Origin: Roseospira visakhapatnamensis
GTDB taxonomy: Bacteria > Pseudomonadota > Alphaproteobacteria > Rhodospirillales > Rhodospirillaceae
NCBI RefSeq assembly: GCF_014197915.1
Contig: NZ_JACIGK010000006.1
Coordinates: 62,001-126,000 of the forward strand
Direction: 5' to 3'
DNA: 64,000 bases
Below are positions 27,703 through 39,500 of this stretch, piece by piece. Under the pieces are notes generated by a model. The model was given only the letters and a program-made list of their open reading frames with translations. It made no database searches and was not told the origin of the DNA. Position numbers and translations under genes: made by a program. Position 1 is the first letter of the stretch, and every line of letters begins with the position of its first letter.

Positions 27703-30700
27703 ATGACCAGCGCTCCACATCTTGACAGTCAGCCGGAGCCGGATACGTCCGGCGGGGGCGGTTGGCGGCGCTGGAAGCCGGCGCTGCCGCTTTTCCTGCC
27801 CCTGTTGGCGGTCGCGCTGGTCAGTGGCGGTATCATCGGCGCCCTGAGTTACGACAACGAGGTCAACCGTATCGAGACCGATCAACATAACACGGTCTCC
27901 ATTGCCAGCCGTCAGCTCAACACCCCGATCGAGGCGGCCATGAGTCACCTGGCCGGCCTGACCCACGAGAACGATGTCCGAGGCGTTCTTCAGTCCCTGA
28001 AGCCGGCCGAGCGCCTGGAGAATGCGTTTTCGACGCTGCTCAATCGAAACCCCACCTACATTCAGGCCCGGTGGATCGGAGCGGATGGCGTGGAGCTGAT
28101 CCGGGTCAACCGGGTCGGAGGCTCGGTCATGGCTGTCCCCGCGTCGGCGTTGCAGGACAAGAGCGAGTCGCGATACTTGTTGAATACCATGGCTCTGAGT
28201 CCTGGTTCGATATATGTTTCGAGTTTTGATTTGAATAGAGAGCATGGAAATATTGAGAGGCCTCTGGTGCCGACTGTTCGGGTCGCAATTCGAATGGGCG
28301 TTATCAACGAGGAGGACAAAGGACTCTTCATCATCAACGTATCTGTTGGTGATGTACTTGGTAGAATCCTGGATTTATTTGACGGAAATCAGAATGTCAG
28401 GATCCTCGACTCGTCGGGCCATTGGGCCGTGCATGAGAATCCGGACAAGGCCTGGGCGGTGGCGCTCGGGCGCGGGACCGCGCTGGCCGAGTCCGATCCC
28501 GACACGTGGGCGGCCATTCGCGCGACCACCAGCGGGCAGGTCCGGACGACCTCGGGACTGTGGACGTGGGAGCGATCGGCCCCCGTTGGCCGTTCGGGCA
28601 ATCCTGTCGAGCTTGGCGGCCGCTGGACGGTTCTGACGCACGTGCCGCATGTGGTGCTGGCTGACCTGGCCAGGCGGATCTGGCTGGAAGTCGGCGCGGT
28701 CACGCTTGTCATCAGTCTGATCTTCTACGGCCTGAGTGTCACGGTTCAGCGGCTTTCCTCGGCCCGCCGGCGGGAGGCGCTGGACCTTGTTCGCGCCCGA
28801 ACCGAGGCGGAGAATCTGGGCCGGCTGAATCAGGCGAAGGAGGTGTTTCGTGATCTGGTCACGGTGTCGCCCAACGGAATCCTGGTCGCCGACATGTCCG
28901 GGACCATCGTCATCGCCAACCCCGCCCTGGAAACATTGTTCGGCTATGGGGCCGGCGACCTGATCGGGAAGACCATCGAGGATTTGCTCCCTGGTCACCT
29001 GAACGAGCATCGTCCGCCCCTGCGGGCGGAAGAGTTGTTGGCCGAAATCGACCGGCTCGCCCGTGGTGGTGACCGGACCGGATGCACGAAGGACGGCGCG
29101 AGCGTGCCCGTCAATGTCAGCCTGGGCCGCCTTCTGATGGAGGGGCAGCCCATGGTCATGGCCAGCGTCGTTGACCTGTCGTTGCGCCATAGACTGGAAT
29201 ACGAAAAAGAGGTTTACGTCTCCCTCGTAAAAAGTAGCCATGACCTGATCGCGGTCGTCGACGGCTCGGGGCGTATCGTCTTCATCAATGAAGCCGGCGC
29301 CAGGGTCATGGGTGCCGACTCCTCTGATGACCTCGTCGGGCGAAGCTTTCTTGACTCTCTCGTGACCGATCAGGATGGCGATGAGTCGTTCAGGTCGTTC
29401 GGGCACCTGCTGGAGCAGGCCTATCGACTTCGCGTCCGCCATGTTCGGTTCGCCGCTGGCGAGACGAGCCATGATCGGCGCGTTCTGTTGAACGTCTTCC
29501 CCATCGCGGTGCGAGCCAAGACGCGGCAGCAGTACGCCATTGTCGGTCTCGACGATACCGAACGGTACAGCATGTCCGTCGCCCTGGAGGAGAGCCGGCG
29601 AAAATGGCAGACCCTGGCCGAGTCCATGCCGCATCTGGTCTGGACCTGCAATGCGGACGGGCTCTGCGACTACCTGAGCAGGCAGTGGGTCGAGTACACC
29701 GGTATCGGCGAGGACGAGCAACTCGGCACCGGCTGGCTGGAGCAGGTGCATCCCGATGACAAGGACTGGCTGTTCGCGCGCTGGAAGGCGTCCGTGGAGC
29801 AGTTGATCCAGCTCGACGTCGACTTCCGCATCCGGCGTCACGATGGCCAGTATCGGTGGTTCGCCACCCGGGCCGAACCGATCCTGGACGACCAGGGACG
29901 GCTCGTGAAGTGGTACGGGTCAAACACGGACATCGAGGACCTGAAGCGGTCCGAGGTGCGGGCCAGGGAGGCCTACGAACGGGTTCAGGCCCTGCTGACG
30001 ACGGCGCCGGTGACGCTGTTGGAGGTCGACGCCCAGAACGGCCTGGCGCTATGGAAGGACGTCCAGGCGGGCGCGGAACCATCGCCCGCGTCCACGGATG
30101 TGCTGGCCCCGCCACAGGTCGCCGACCTGCTGGCGGCGATGACCATTGTCACGCGGGGAGGCGCCGGATCGCTGACCGAGGCCTGGGGCGATCAGGCGTC
30201 GACGCTCCTCGACGTGTTCACGGACCCGGAGGGCCAGAAGGTCGTCTTGGGCGGTCTTCTCCATCTGGCGGCGGAGGGGGGCACGGACGTGACCGCCGGT
30301 CAGGTCCGCACCACGGCCCGGGATGGATCGGCCGTCGACCTTCTGGTCTCGATGTCCCTGGCGAGCGACGGCCCGCTGGCCGGGCGGGTCTTTCTCGCCT
30401 TGCAGGATATCACCGAACTGCTGGTGATGCGGCGCGAGCTGGAGCAGTACAAGGACGGACTTGAACTCCTTGTGGATGAGCGGACGCACCAGTTGGCCGC
30501 CACGAACCGGCTGCTGGAAACGGTCACGGATTCCATCCCCTCCACCGTGTCCTACTGGACGACCGACGAGCGATGCACCTTCGCCAACGTGGCCTTCGGC
30601 ATGGCATTGGGTCTTCCGAAAGGGTTGTGCATCGGCAAGACGGTCGGCGAGTTGATGACCGATGATATCTATGCCGAAAACTACCCGCGCTTCCTGCGTG

Positions 30701-33156
30701 CCATGGAAGGCCGCACGGAGATCTTCGAACAGGAGCGTGTGACGCCGGGTGGCGGGACGATGTACGTGATCGCCAACTACATGCCCGACATCGTCGACGG
30801 GGCGGTTCAGGGGATCGTGGCGATCGTCACCGATGTTTCGGACTACAAGACCGCCCAGGTCCGGCTGGAGGCCCTGAACGCCGAACTGGAGAAAAGAACC
30901 GTCCAGGCAGAGCAGGCCAACCGCGCCAAGAGCGAGTTCGTCGCCAACATGAGCCATGAGGTTCGCACGCCCATGAACGCGGTGCTGGGGCTGGCGCAAC
31001 TGCTGCAAAAAACCAGCCTGGATGATCAGCAGAAGGACTTCATTGGAAAAATACTGAACGCGTCGCGATCACTGATGGCCATTCTGAATGATATTCTCGA
31101 CTACTCAAAAATGGAGGCGAGAAAAATCGTCATCGAGGCGGAACCCTTTGATCTTGACGACGTCTTCCAGAATGTTTTCGACATGTTCACGTTCTCGGCG
31201 TCCGGCAAGGGCGTCGAACTCCTGATCGATCTTCCCCCGGATGTTCCCAACAGGCTGGTCGGCGATCCGCTGCGTCTGTCGCAGGTTCTCACCAACCTGG
31301 TCGGCAACGCGCTCAAGTTCACCACGTCGGGTACCGTGAGCATCGCCGCCCGGAGGGACCAGGGGACCGCGCGGGACTGCACGGTGAAGTTCACGATCAC
31401 CGACAGCGGCATCGGCATGACGGTCGAACAGCAGTCCGGAATCTTCTCGCCGTTCTCCCAGGCGGATACCTCGACCACCCGACGCTTCGGCGGGACCGGC
31501 CTGGGGCTCGCCATCTGCCGGCACCTGGTGACCCTCATGGGCGGCGAGATCGGCGTGATCAGCGCCCCCGGGTCCGGCAGCACGTTCTGGTTCACGGCGC
31601 GCTTCGGGGTGCAGGACGCCGAGGCGGTGGACGCGCGGGTGCCCCTGGAACGGCAGGTCCTGTTGCTGGGGGGCTCGCAGGCCAGCCGCGACATCGTGCG
31701 GTCACATCTGGCGATGTGGGGTATCCAGGGCATGGATGCCCCGGACGAGGACACAGCCCGGCGGGTTCTGGAGACGGCCGAGGCACAGGGCACGCCGTGC
31801 AAGGCCATCGTCGCGGATACCCTGCCGTCGGACTCCGCCGACGACGACCGCGAGGTCGGCGCCGCCCGGCTGCGGGCCTTCTGCCAGTCCACGGGCCTGC
31901 CGCTGGTCTATCTGGTCGACCCCGGCACGGACCCGGCGGTGCGCGCGGCCGTCGACGAGGACCCGTCGTGTGTCGTCCTGGCCAAGCCGGCCACCGCCTC
32001 CAAACTGTTCGAGACGCTGTCCCGCGTTTTCGCGCCGGATCCGCCGGCCACGCGGAGGCGCGGGACGCCGGCGCGCGCGGATGGTGCCGACGGCCCGGGG
32101 ACGAGCCGGCTTCGGGGCGCGCGGCTTCTGCTGGCCGAGGACAATGTGGTCAATCAGGAGGTGGCGTTCCACATCCTGACGAGCCTGGGGGCCGAACTGG
32201 ACATCGTGGACAACGGCGCGGAGGCCGTGACCGCCGTGGCGACCATCGCCTACGATCTCGTTCTGATGGACGTGCACATGCCGGTCATGGACGGCTTGCA
32301 GGCCACCCAGATCATTCGGACCCTGGCGGGGTGCGAGACGTTGCCCATCATCGGCATGACGGCCGCCGCGTTCAACGAGGACCGGGCGGCGGCCCTCGAC
32401 ATCGGCATGAATGCCTACCTGTCCAAGCCCATCGACACGACCCTGCTGGAGCGCACGCTCGTGGCCTGGCTTCCCGACAGGGACGCGGTGCCGCCGGAGA
32501 CGGGGCGTCCCGACCCAGCGCCGCCCGACCCAGCGCCGTCGCCCGACGCGCCGCCATCCAGACTTCCCGGGGAGATGGAGGGATTCGACCTTCCCCTCGT
32601 TCTGTCCCGTCTGTCGGGAAACACGGCGCTGCTGGCCCGGTTGTTGCTAGTCTTCGCCAAGGAAAGCAAACAGTGGAGCCAGACGTTCGACGAGGCCATG
32701 GACCGCGGGGATACGACGCTGGCCGCGCGCCTAGCCCATACCCTCAAGGGATCGGCGGGGAACATCGGCGCGACCGAGATCTACGAGGCCGTGGTGCGGC
32801 TGGAAGAGGACCTGCATGCGGGGCGCGCCGTGGATGGCGGGGCGACCCATGAGGCCTTGTCAAAGGCCTTGACGTTCATCGAGGCGATGGTCCCGGACCG
32901 GACCGCGGCGCCGTCGACGTCTTCCCTGGATCGGGACGCGGCGCTCGCCGACCTTGACAAGATTGTCTCGTTGCTGGAAAAGCATCGATTGTTGCCGGAT
33001 GAGATCGTTGATACACTGAGAGAGCACTTGGGTGGACGTCATCAAGACCTTTTCATGAGTGTCGCGGAAAAAATAGAGACATTCGACCTGCCAGGAGCGG
33101 CGAAGTCCGCCTCGGAGCTACGAAAGGCCGTGCATGATGACATCAGACTCCAGTAA
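27703..33156 (+). CDS. Large hybrid sensor histidine kinase with multiple PAS domains, two receivers and HPt
   Basis: The protein is ~1,817 aa. A TM helix at ~27-48 is followed by a ~280-residue periplasmic sensor (Cache-like by length) and a second TM at ~327-347. Four or five PAS-type domains span ~383-1060; the clearest is the third (HPDDKDWL...DGQYRWF). HisKA has its phosphorylated His at ~H1085 in [11 protein letters not shown], and a HATPase follows (NALKFT; GGTGLGL). A first receiver-like domain lacks the acidic pocket. A second receiver has D1523 in [11 protein letters not shown], and an HPt domain has H1679 in [10 protein letters not shown]. The ATG at 27703 has GAGG five bp upstream; 27643 or 27673 are possible. 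The 3' end overlaps the REC-GGDEF gene by 23 bp, its likely phosphorelay target. Confidence 0.9.
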   Translation: MTSAPHLDSQPEPDTSGGGGWRRWKPALPLFLPLLAVALVSGGIIGALSYDNEVNRIETDQHNTVSIASRQLNTPIEAAMSHLAGLTHENDVRGVLQSLKPAERLENAFSTLLNRNPTYIQARWIGADGVELIRVNRVGGSVMAVPASALQDKSESRYLLNTMALSPGSIYVSSFDLNREHGNIERPLVPTVRVAIRMGVINEEDKGLFIINVSVGDVLGRILDLFDGNQNVRILDSSGHWAVHENPDKAWAVALGRGTALAESDPDTWAAIRATTSGQVRTTSGLWTWERSAPVGRSGNPVELGGRWTVLTHVPHVVLADLARRIWLEVGAVTLVISLIFYGLSVTVQRLSSARRREALDLVRARTEAENLGRLNQAKEVFRDLVTVSPNGILVADMSGTIVIANPALETLFGYGAGDLIGKTIEDLLPGHLNEHRPPLRAEELLAEIDRLARGGDRTGCTKDGASVPVNVSLGRLLMEGQPMVMASVVDLSLRHRLEYEKEVYVSLVKSSHDLIAVVDGSGRIVFINEAGARVMGADSSDDLVGRSFLDSLVTDQDGDESFRSFGHLLEQAYRLRVRHVRFAAGETSHDRRVLLNVFPIAVRAKTRQQYAIVGLDDTERYSMSVALEESRRKWQTLAESMPHLVWTCNADGLCDYLSRQWVEYTGIGEDEQLGTGWLEQVHPDDKDWLFARWKASVEQLIQLDVDFRIRRHDGQYRWFATRAEPILDDQGRLVKWYGSNTDIEDLKRSEVRAREAYERVQALLTTAPVTLLEVDAQNGLALWKDVQAGAEPSPASTDVLAPPQVADLLAAMTIVTRGGAGSLTEAWGDQASTLLDVFTDPEGQKVVLGGLLHLAAEGGTDVTAGQVRTTARDGSAVDLLVSMSLASDGPLAGRVFLALQDITELLVMRRELEQYKDGLELLVDERTHQLAATNRLLETVTDSIPSTVSYWTTDERCTFANVAFGMALGLPKGLCIGKTVGELMTDDIYAENYPRFLRAMEGRTEIFEQERVTPGGGTMYVIANYMPDIVDGAVQGIVAIVTDVSDYKTAQVRLEALNAELEKRTVQAEQANRAKSEFVANMSHEVRTPMNAVLGLAQLLQKTSLDDQQKDFIGKILNASRSLMAILNDILDYSKMEARKIVIEAEPFDLDDVFQNVFDMFTFSASGKGVELLIDLPPDVPNRLVGDPLRLSQVLTNLVGNALKFTTSGTVSIAARRDQGTARDCTVKFTITDSGIGMTVEQQSGIFSPFSQADTSTTRRFGGTGLGLAICRHLVTLMGGEIGVISAPGSGSTFWFTARFGVQDAEAVDARVPLERQVLLLGGSQASRDIVRSHLAMWGIQGMDAPDEDTARRVLETAEAQGTPCKAIVADTLPSDSADDDREVGAARLRAFCQSTGLPLVYLVDPGTDPAVRAAVDEDPSCVVLAKPATASKLFETLSRVFAPDPPATRRRGTPARADGADGPGTSRLRGARLLLAEDNVVNQEVAFHILTSLGAELDIVDNGAEAVTAVATIAYDLVLMDVHMPVMDGLQATQIIRTLAGCETLPIIGMTAAAFNEDRAAALDIGMNAYLSKPIDTTLLERTLVAWLPDRDAVPPETGRPDPAPPDPAPSPDAPPSRLPGEMEGFDLPLVLSRLSGNTALLARLLLVFAKESKQWSQTFDEAMDRGDTTLAARLAHTLKGSAGNIGATEIYEAVVRLEEDLHAGRAVDGGATHEALSKALTFIEAMVPDRTAAPSTSSLDRDAALADLDKIVSLLEKHRLLPDEIVDTLREHLGGRHQDLFMSVAEKIETFDLPGAAKSASELRKAVHDDIRLQ
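32509..32538 (+). repeat. Exact tandem duplication of a 15-bp unit in kinase linker
   Basis: Two identical copies of CCCGACCCAGCGCCG (32509-32523, 32524-32538) encode the PDPAP repeat in the linker between the second receiver and the HPt domain. Frame is preserved. Confidence 0.8.
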
Positions 33157-34057
33157 AAAGCCGCTTCTGCTCCTGGTTGAAGACGATCCGAATACACTTC
33201 GACTTTTGTCAGGTCTTTTCAAGGAGTCGTACGAAATACTGGTTGCCATGTCCGGCCATCAGGGTATGGATGTGGCGCGGTCCGAGGGACCGGACCTGAT
33301 CCTTCTCGACCTCCGCCTGCCGGACATGGATGGCCTGGAAATCTGCCGCATCCTGAAGGCGGAACCAGACGTTGAGCGGATTCCGATTATCTTCCTGACG
33401 GCCGACCAGGATCCGGCCACCGAGGAAAAGGGGATCACCCTGGGGGCCGTGGACTTCGTGACGAAACCCTTTTCCACCGCCGTGCTGCGGGCGCGGGTGC
33501 GCACCCACATCGATCTGCGACGAAAGACGGAGGCCCTGGAACGCCTCGCGGCCACCGACGCCCTGACCGGTGTCCCAAATCGCCGGTCCTTCGAAACGGT
33601 GATCGCGCGCGAGTGGCGGCGCATGATGCGCGAGAAGATGCCGCTGTCCGTGGCGATGGTGGATATCGACCATTTCAAGGCCCTGAACGACACCTTCGGC
33701 CATCCGTTCGGCGACCACGTTCTTCGGGTGGTGGCGGCGACCATCGACGCCCACCTCCGACGTCCGAGCGACTATGTCGCCCGCTATGGGGGGGAGGAGT
33801 TCGTCCTGGTGCTGCCCTCGACGGATGCAGCGGGGGCGGCCTCGGTGGCCGAGGGCGCGCGGCGCGCCATCGAGGCCCTTCAGTTCGACGGCATGCCGGT
33901 GGACAAGCCCCTTCAGGTCACGGCCAGCCTGGGATGCGGCACCGTCGTGCCGTCCGTCGAGGGGGGCGTGGAGGCGCTGGTCGGGGAGGCCGACCAGAAC
34001 CTGTATCGGGCCAAGAACAATGGACGGAACCGCGTGGAACCCTCGTCGCCAGCATAG
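33134..34057 (+). CDS. Response regulator diguanylate cyclase (REC-GGDEF, PleD/WspR-like)
   Basis: This 307-aa protein has an N-terminal receiver (acidic E16/D17/D18, phospho-acceptor D59 in LLDLRLPD, Lys in VTKP) and a C-terminal GGDEF domain. The catalytic motif is GGEEF near residue 222. The RxxD inhibition site (RPSD) sits five residues before it, so it should be an active, product-inhibited cyclase switched by phosphorylation. The start lies inside the 3' end of the upstream kinase gene (23-bp overlap), strongly suggesting that kinase as its cognate partner. A REC-EAL-type gene follows after 38 bp. Confidence 0.94.
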   Translation: MMTSDSSKKPLLLLVEDDPNTLRLLSGLFKESYEILVAMSGHQGMDVARSEGPDLILLDLRLPDMDGLEICRILKAEPDVERIPIIFLTADQDPATEEKGITLGAVDFVTKPFSTAVLRARVRTHIDLRRKTEALERLAATDALTGVPNRRSFETVIAREWRRMMREKMPLSVAMVDIDHFKALNDTFGHPFGDHVLRVVAATIDAHLRRPSDYVARYGGEEFVLVLPSTDAAGAASVAEGARRAIEALQFDGMPVDKPLQVTASLGCGTVVPSVEGGVEALVGEADQNLYRAKNNGRNRVEPSSPA

Positions 34058-34095
34058 CGGTGGCCGGCGGCGTGGGATCCGATGGAGGCTCGGCG

Positions 34096-36288
34096 ATGCG
34101 CCACCCCGACATGCAAAGAAACGCTAAGTATCCTCTTATCCTCGTGGTGGATGACGATCCCACCAGCCTGCGGACCCTGCTGGAGGCGCTGCGGGAAGAG
34201 TACGATATTTCCGTCGCCACGAACGCCAAGGATGCCTGGGACGCCCTGTTCGTTGACGACATGCCGGATCTGATCCTGCTGGACATCATGATGCCGGACA
34301 TGGATGGGTACAGGCTCTGCCAGAAGATCAAGCAGGACGAACGGGCCCGGAAGGTTCCCGTCATGTTCATGACGGCCCTGACCGACGACGTTTCGGAGGC
34401 CCATGGTTTCAGCCTCGGCGCCGTCGATTACATCCACAAGCCGTTCAAGATTCCGCTGGTGCGCGCGCGCGTGCGCACGCACATGACCACGCGCGGCATG
34501 ATGGACGACCTGTTGTCGGCCAACCAGAGACTCTGTGACCACATTGTTCGACTACAGCAGGACGGCAAGTCCCTGTCCGACGGCGCGCAAAATCAGAGCG
34601 AAGGTCAGATATACCAGAACCTGATGGAGCGTATTCTCGACAACACGGCCGAAGGCGTCATCATCAGCGATACGACCGGCAAGATTATTCGCGTCAACCC
34701 ATCCTTTACCCGCATCTCGGGCTTCACCGAGGAAGACGTTCTCGGGCACGACGTTCGAGAGTTCAAGCCCCTCAGTCATGACTCCGAGCATGGCCGCGGG
34801 ATATGGGAGCTTCTGGAAGAAAACGGACGCTGGCACGGCGAACTGAGCGGTCTTCGCAAGAACGGGGAAACCTACCCCGAGTTCCTGACGGCGAGCACCA
34901 TTCGCGGACAGGCCGGTCTCGCGACATACTATGTTATCATCTTTAATGACGCCTCCGCCGCTTTGAAGACGCAGGAAAAGATCGATCGTCTGACGTGGTA
35001 TGATTCGCTGACCGGTCTTCCCAACCGCCTCCTTTACCTGGACCGGCTCAATATTTCATTGCGATACTGCAAGAGCACCGACATGGTCTCGGCGACCCTC
35101 GTCTTGGATGTCGATTCATTCAGATCCATTAATGACGCGCGGGGATTGCCTGTCGGAGACCGGATTCTTCAGGAGATCGGCAACCGGATTTCGGCGGAAA
35201 TCCAGGGGGACGGAACGGTCGCGCGCATGGCGGCGGACGAGTTCGCCATCATTCTTCTGCCGTCGGAGGAAAGCAAGCAAGAGGTCGCGGAGCGGGCCCT
35301 GGCCATGGCCGAGCGTATTCAAGGGGCGTTGGCCAGCCACTTTCAAATTGATTCCTTCAATTTTGTTGTCACATGCAGTTTCGGTGTCAGCATCTTCCCA
35401 ACGGATCAAAATGATTCGCCGGAAAAGATACTGCAATGTGCCGAAATTGCCAGAAGTCGCGCCATGAAGGAAGGCGGGAACAAGATATTTTTCTTTGACA
35501 AATCGATGGGGCAGTATGCGAAAGAAAAGTTTTCAATGGTGCACGACCTGAGGTCGGCGCTCGAACATCAGCAACTTCAAGTCTTTCTGCAAACGCAGGT
35601 CAGCAGTGCCGACCACGTGATCGGCGCGGAGGCGCTGGTTCGATGGAACCACCCCGTGCGGGGCATGGTGTCGCCGGAGAAGTTCATTCCGGTGGCCGAG
35701 GAAACGGGCCTGATCGTCGATCTGGACCGGTGGGTCCTTCAACAGGCCGTGAGGCTCATCCAGGACGCCGACGCGCAAGGAAAGCGGCTGAGGGTCTCGG
35801 TCAACATCAGCCCGCCCCATTTCGCCGACGCGACGTTCAGTGATCACGTGTGCCACACCGTCCACGCCGCCGGTATCGACCCCACCCTTCTGGTTCTTGA
35901 GGTCACGGAGGGTTTGATGCTGCACGACATCGACGTCGTTATCGAGAAAATGAAAAAAGTTGGCGATACAGGAGTCAAGTTTTCTCTTGATGATTTCGGA
36001 TCGGGATATTCCAGTTTGTCCTATCTCAAGCGGTTGCCTATCCACGAGGTCAAGATCGACAAGTCCTTTGTTCTGGATGCGCCAACCGATTCGAACGATG
36101 CCCTGATCATCGACATGATCTATAGCATCGGCAACGTGCTCAGGATTGATGTTGTCGCCGAGGGTGTTGAAACGGATGACCACGCCCAGTATCTGAAGAA
36201 GTATAAGGGGTTGATCCGTCAGGGGTATTTCTTCGGGCGACCGCAGCCCATGGCGGACTGGCTTCGCGACAACCTGCATCGGATCTGA
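34096..36288 (+). CDS. Response regulator c-di-GMP phosphodiesterase (REC-PAS-degenerate GGDEF-EAL)
   Basis: This 730-aa protein has a receiver with D63 in LLDIMMPDMDG and Lys in IHKP. A PAS domain lies at ~175-290. A GGDEF-like domain at ~305-465 reads AADEF in place of the catalytic motif and lacks RxxD, so it is probably inactive or only GTP-sensing. The C-terminal EAL domain (~475-725) retains its key residues: EAL in AEALVRW, NIS, LEVTEG, DDFGSGYSS, KIDKSF, EGVET and QGYFFG, so c-di-GMP hydrolysis is likely. Patches of this gene are visibly less GC-rich than neighbours. Paired with the REC-GGDEF gene, it would give one kinase opposing outputs. Confidence 0.93.
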   Translation: MRHPDMQRNAKYPLILVVDDDPTSLRTLLEALREEYDISVATNAKDAWDALFVDDMPDLILLDIMMPDMDGYRLCQKIKQDERARKVPVMFMTALTDDVSEAHGFSLGAVDYIHKPFKIPLVRARVRTHMTTRGMMDDLLSANQRLCDHIVRLQQDGKSLSDGAQNQSEGQIYQNLMERILDNTAEGVIISDTTGKIIRVNPSFTRISGFTEEDVLGHDVREFKPLSHDSEHGRGIWELLEENGRWHGELSGLRKNGETYPEFLTASTIRGQAGLATYYVIIFNDASAALKTQEKIDRLTWYDSLTGLPNRLLYLDRLNISLRYCKSTDMVSATLVLDVDSFRSINDARGLPVGDRILQEIGNRISAEIQGDGTVARMAADEFAIILLPSEESKQEVAERALAMAERIQGALASHFQIDSFNFVVTCSFGVSIFPTDQNDSPEKILQCAEIARSRAMKEGGNKIFFFDKSMGQYAKEKFSMVHDLRSALEHQQLQVFLQTQVSSADHVIGAEALVRWNHPVRGMVSPEKFIPVAEETGLIVDLDRWVLQQAVRLIQDADAQGKRLRVSVNISPPHFADATFSDHVCHTVHAAGIDPTLLVLEVTEGLMLHDIDVVIEKMKKVGDTGVKFSLDDFGSGYSSLSYLKRLPIHEVKIDKSFVLDAPTDSNDALIIDMIYSIGNVLRIDVVAEGVETDDHAQYLKKYKGLIRQGYFFGRPQPMADWLRDNLHRI

Positions 36289-36580
36289 CGGGCGGCTCAT
36301 CGTCCGCGCGCGCCGCGCCGGGGTCGCGGTCCGTCTCGCCCGCCCGTGCCGTGGAGACATTCCCGTCGGCCAAGGACGGGGACGGGACGGTCACGAGCGC
36401 GGTGGCCGCCGGGCGGAAACGGGTGACGCGAAGTTCGCGCTTGTTCCGTCCGATGCGGAGCCATACCGTACTCGAAAGGGATTTTGCCCGGTCGAGCGGC
36501 AGGTGACTCGTGTCCACACCGTAAGGGCGTGATGGAGCTTCCCGCGAGGGGGCGAACCGGCGTGGAGGAGGGCAGGGACG

Positions 36581-39500
36581 GTGACGACGGAGTCGTCCGC
36601 CCGTGTGGCGCACCTCGGGACGGCCCGCGACGGGGGCGGTCGCCCCGGCAGCGCTGACGACTCTTCCACCCGGGCGCGCCCGGGGCCCGGTCTGGCCCTG
36701 ATCCGCGTCCTGCTTGCCCTGGTGGCGGTGCTGATCCTCGGGCTGTCGCCGCCGTCGGCCGGGGCGCAGGAGGCCGCGCCGACAGAGGCGGATCCCGCGC
36801 CCCTGACCATTGCCGTCGTCGACGACTATCCCCCGTTCGCGGTCCAGTTGCCGGACGGCACGCCGGCGGGGCTTCTGGTCGACCTGTGGCGGGCCTGGTC
36901 GGAGACGACTGGGCGGCCCATCGTCCTTGAAACCTGCGGGTGGTTCGAGAGCCTGGCCGCCGTGCGCGAGGGACGCGTGGACATCCACGCCGGCCTGAAC
37001 CAGACGGCGGAGCGGGCCGAGTGGATGGCGTTCTCGGCGCCCATCCACAGGACGGAGTCCCGCCTGTTCTTTCGCGCGACCGACCCGCGCGGGGTTCGGT
37101 CGGTCGCGCGCATGGGCGGTCAGCGGGTCGGGGTCATGCGCGACACCCTCCACCACGACCACCTGACCCGAACCCATCCGGACCTTCAGACGGTCCCCTA
37201 CGGCGACGGCGTGCCCCTGGTCCAGGACCTGGTGTCCGGCGCCCTGGATGCCGTCTTCAACGAAGTGCCCGCCATGATCGGCGTGCTTGACCGCATGGGC
37301 CTGCGCGGGGCCGTGCTCCGTGGACCGGAGATGCTGTCCAGCAACACCCTGCATGCCGGGATCGCCCGCGACCGCCCGGCGCTGGTGACGGCCGTCAACG
37401 AGGGGCTGGCCGCCCTTCCCGCCGGGGTCCTGGCCGACATCGACCGGCGCTGGCTGGCCGATCCCCGGGACCGCTACCACTGGCCGGCCGCCGCCGACGT
37501 GACGCTGACCCCCGACGAGAGGGCATGGCTGGAGACCACGCCGGCCATTCGCCTGGCTGTCACCGACTTCCTCGATCCCCTGGATATCGTCGGCGAGGAC
37601 GGCAGCCACGCCGGCTTCAACGCCGACTTCATTCAGCGGCTCGCCCAGGCGCTCCAGACGGACATCGTCCCGGTGTTCTATGGGTCCTGGTCGGATCTGG
37701 AGAGCGACCTTCTGGATGGGGCCGTGCATGGGGCCCTCGGCCTCTCGCGCACGCCCGAGCGGAGCCGGCATCTCATCATGACGCATCCCTACGCTTACGA
37801 TCCCGTGATCGTGGTGACGCGCGAGGATGACATGGACATCCAGGCGTTCCGTGACCTCGCGGAGCGCACCGTCAGCATGGCGCGCGGGAGCCCGGGCGAG
37901 GGCGAGGTGCGGGGACACCTGGGAACCGCCGGAACCCTGGTGTCCGTGGACGACGATGGCGAGGGATTGACGCGGCTGGTCGAGGGCGGCGTGGACGCCC
38001 ACGTGACGACCCGGCTGTCTTACACCCGGCACCAGCAGCGGGCGCTTGTGCGAGGGGTGCGGATCGCCGCCCGGCGGGACCTGGAGAGCGGGGCGCTGCG
38101 CATGGCCGTCCACGCCTCGACCCCGCAGGTGTTCTCCATCCTCCGCAAGGGACTGCACGCCATTCCGCGCGAGGACCTGGCGCGGTTGCGCGATCGCTGG
38201 CTGACCGCGCCCCTGGACGCGCGCTGGCTGGAGACCCTGAGCGAGGAGGAACGCCGCTGGATCGCCACCCACCGCACCGTCCGGGTCGGCCTTATGTCCG
38301 ACTCACCGCCCTTCAACACCATCGGTGTCGACGGGGACCCCAAGGGCATCTCGGCCGATATCCTGCGCGGCGTCGCCGAACGGGTCGGCCTGGGTGTGGA
38401 GATGGTGCCCGGCGCCTGGAGCGATCTCTATGGCCAGTTGGCGGAGCGGCGCCTCGATGTCCTGATGGACGTCACCCCCAGGCCCTGGCAGCGCGACCGG
38501 ATGCATGTCACGGCCCCCTACCTCTCCATAAACCACGCCATCATCGCGCCCCGGACCCGCCCCGTCCTGGAGGATGAGAGCGGCTTGCGCGGCTTGACGG
38601 TGGCCCTGGACGCCGGGTCCGGCAACGTCGCGTGGTTCCGGAGCAATGAGCCCGACGTGGCCATCCGCGAGTACACCGACACGCGGGCCGCCCTGGCCGC
38701 CGTGCTGCGCGGCGAGGCTGACGCCTACGTGGGCAACCGCGTGGTGGCCATGTTCGTGATGAAACAGCAGGGCCTGCACGACCTTTCCGTCCATGGGCGT
38801 CTGTCGCGGTCCCCGACCGACCTCGCCATGGGTGTGCGCAAGGACTGGCCCATCCTCGCCGGCATCCTGGACAAGGGCCTGAGCGCCCTGGGGCGCGTGG
38901 AGGTGCGGACCATCCTCACGCGCTGGGCCGGCGAGAGCGTGGACGGGCGTCCCCGCCTGGCGGCGGAACCGCCGGCCGGGTCGGATGTCTGGGACCGGGT
39001 GGCGCCTCCCGACGTGACCATCCCGGAGTCGAACGCCGATCTGCGGTTGCTGGCCGGGATCGTGGTCGCCGTGATCCTGATTCTGGCGGCGCTGGTCTGG
39101 CTGCTGCTGCGATCGGGCCGAAGCGAGAGCCTGGCCTTGCAGATGGGCTCGCGGCGTCTGCGTCTTCTGGTGCTGGGGGCGCTGGCCGTGCTGGTCCTGC
39201 TGGTGCTCACCGTGACCTGGGTGGTCTACCAGCACAACCGGGTCCGCATTCTTGAAGTCGTCGGGAGCAACCTGCAAACCGTCCTGGGCAGCACGGTCGA
39301 GCGTCTGAGGATGTGGACCGACGCCCGCGAACGCCAAGTCGCCCAGTTGGGGCGCGACCCGGATCTGGTGGCCCTGACTCGGCGGCTGATGGAGCTGCCG
39401 CGCGACCGCCTGGTGGTCGAGGCGTCGCCCGCGCTGGGCGACCTGCGCCGCTTCTTCCGGGACAAGGGACGGGGCTTCGGGACCACGGGCTTCGCCATCG

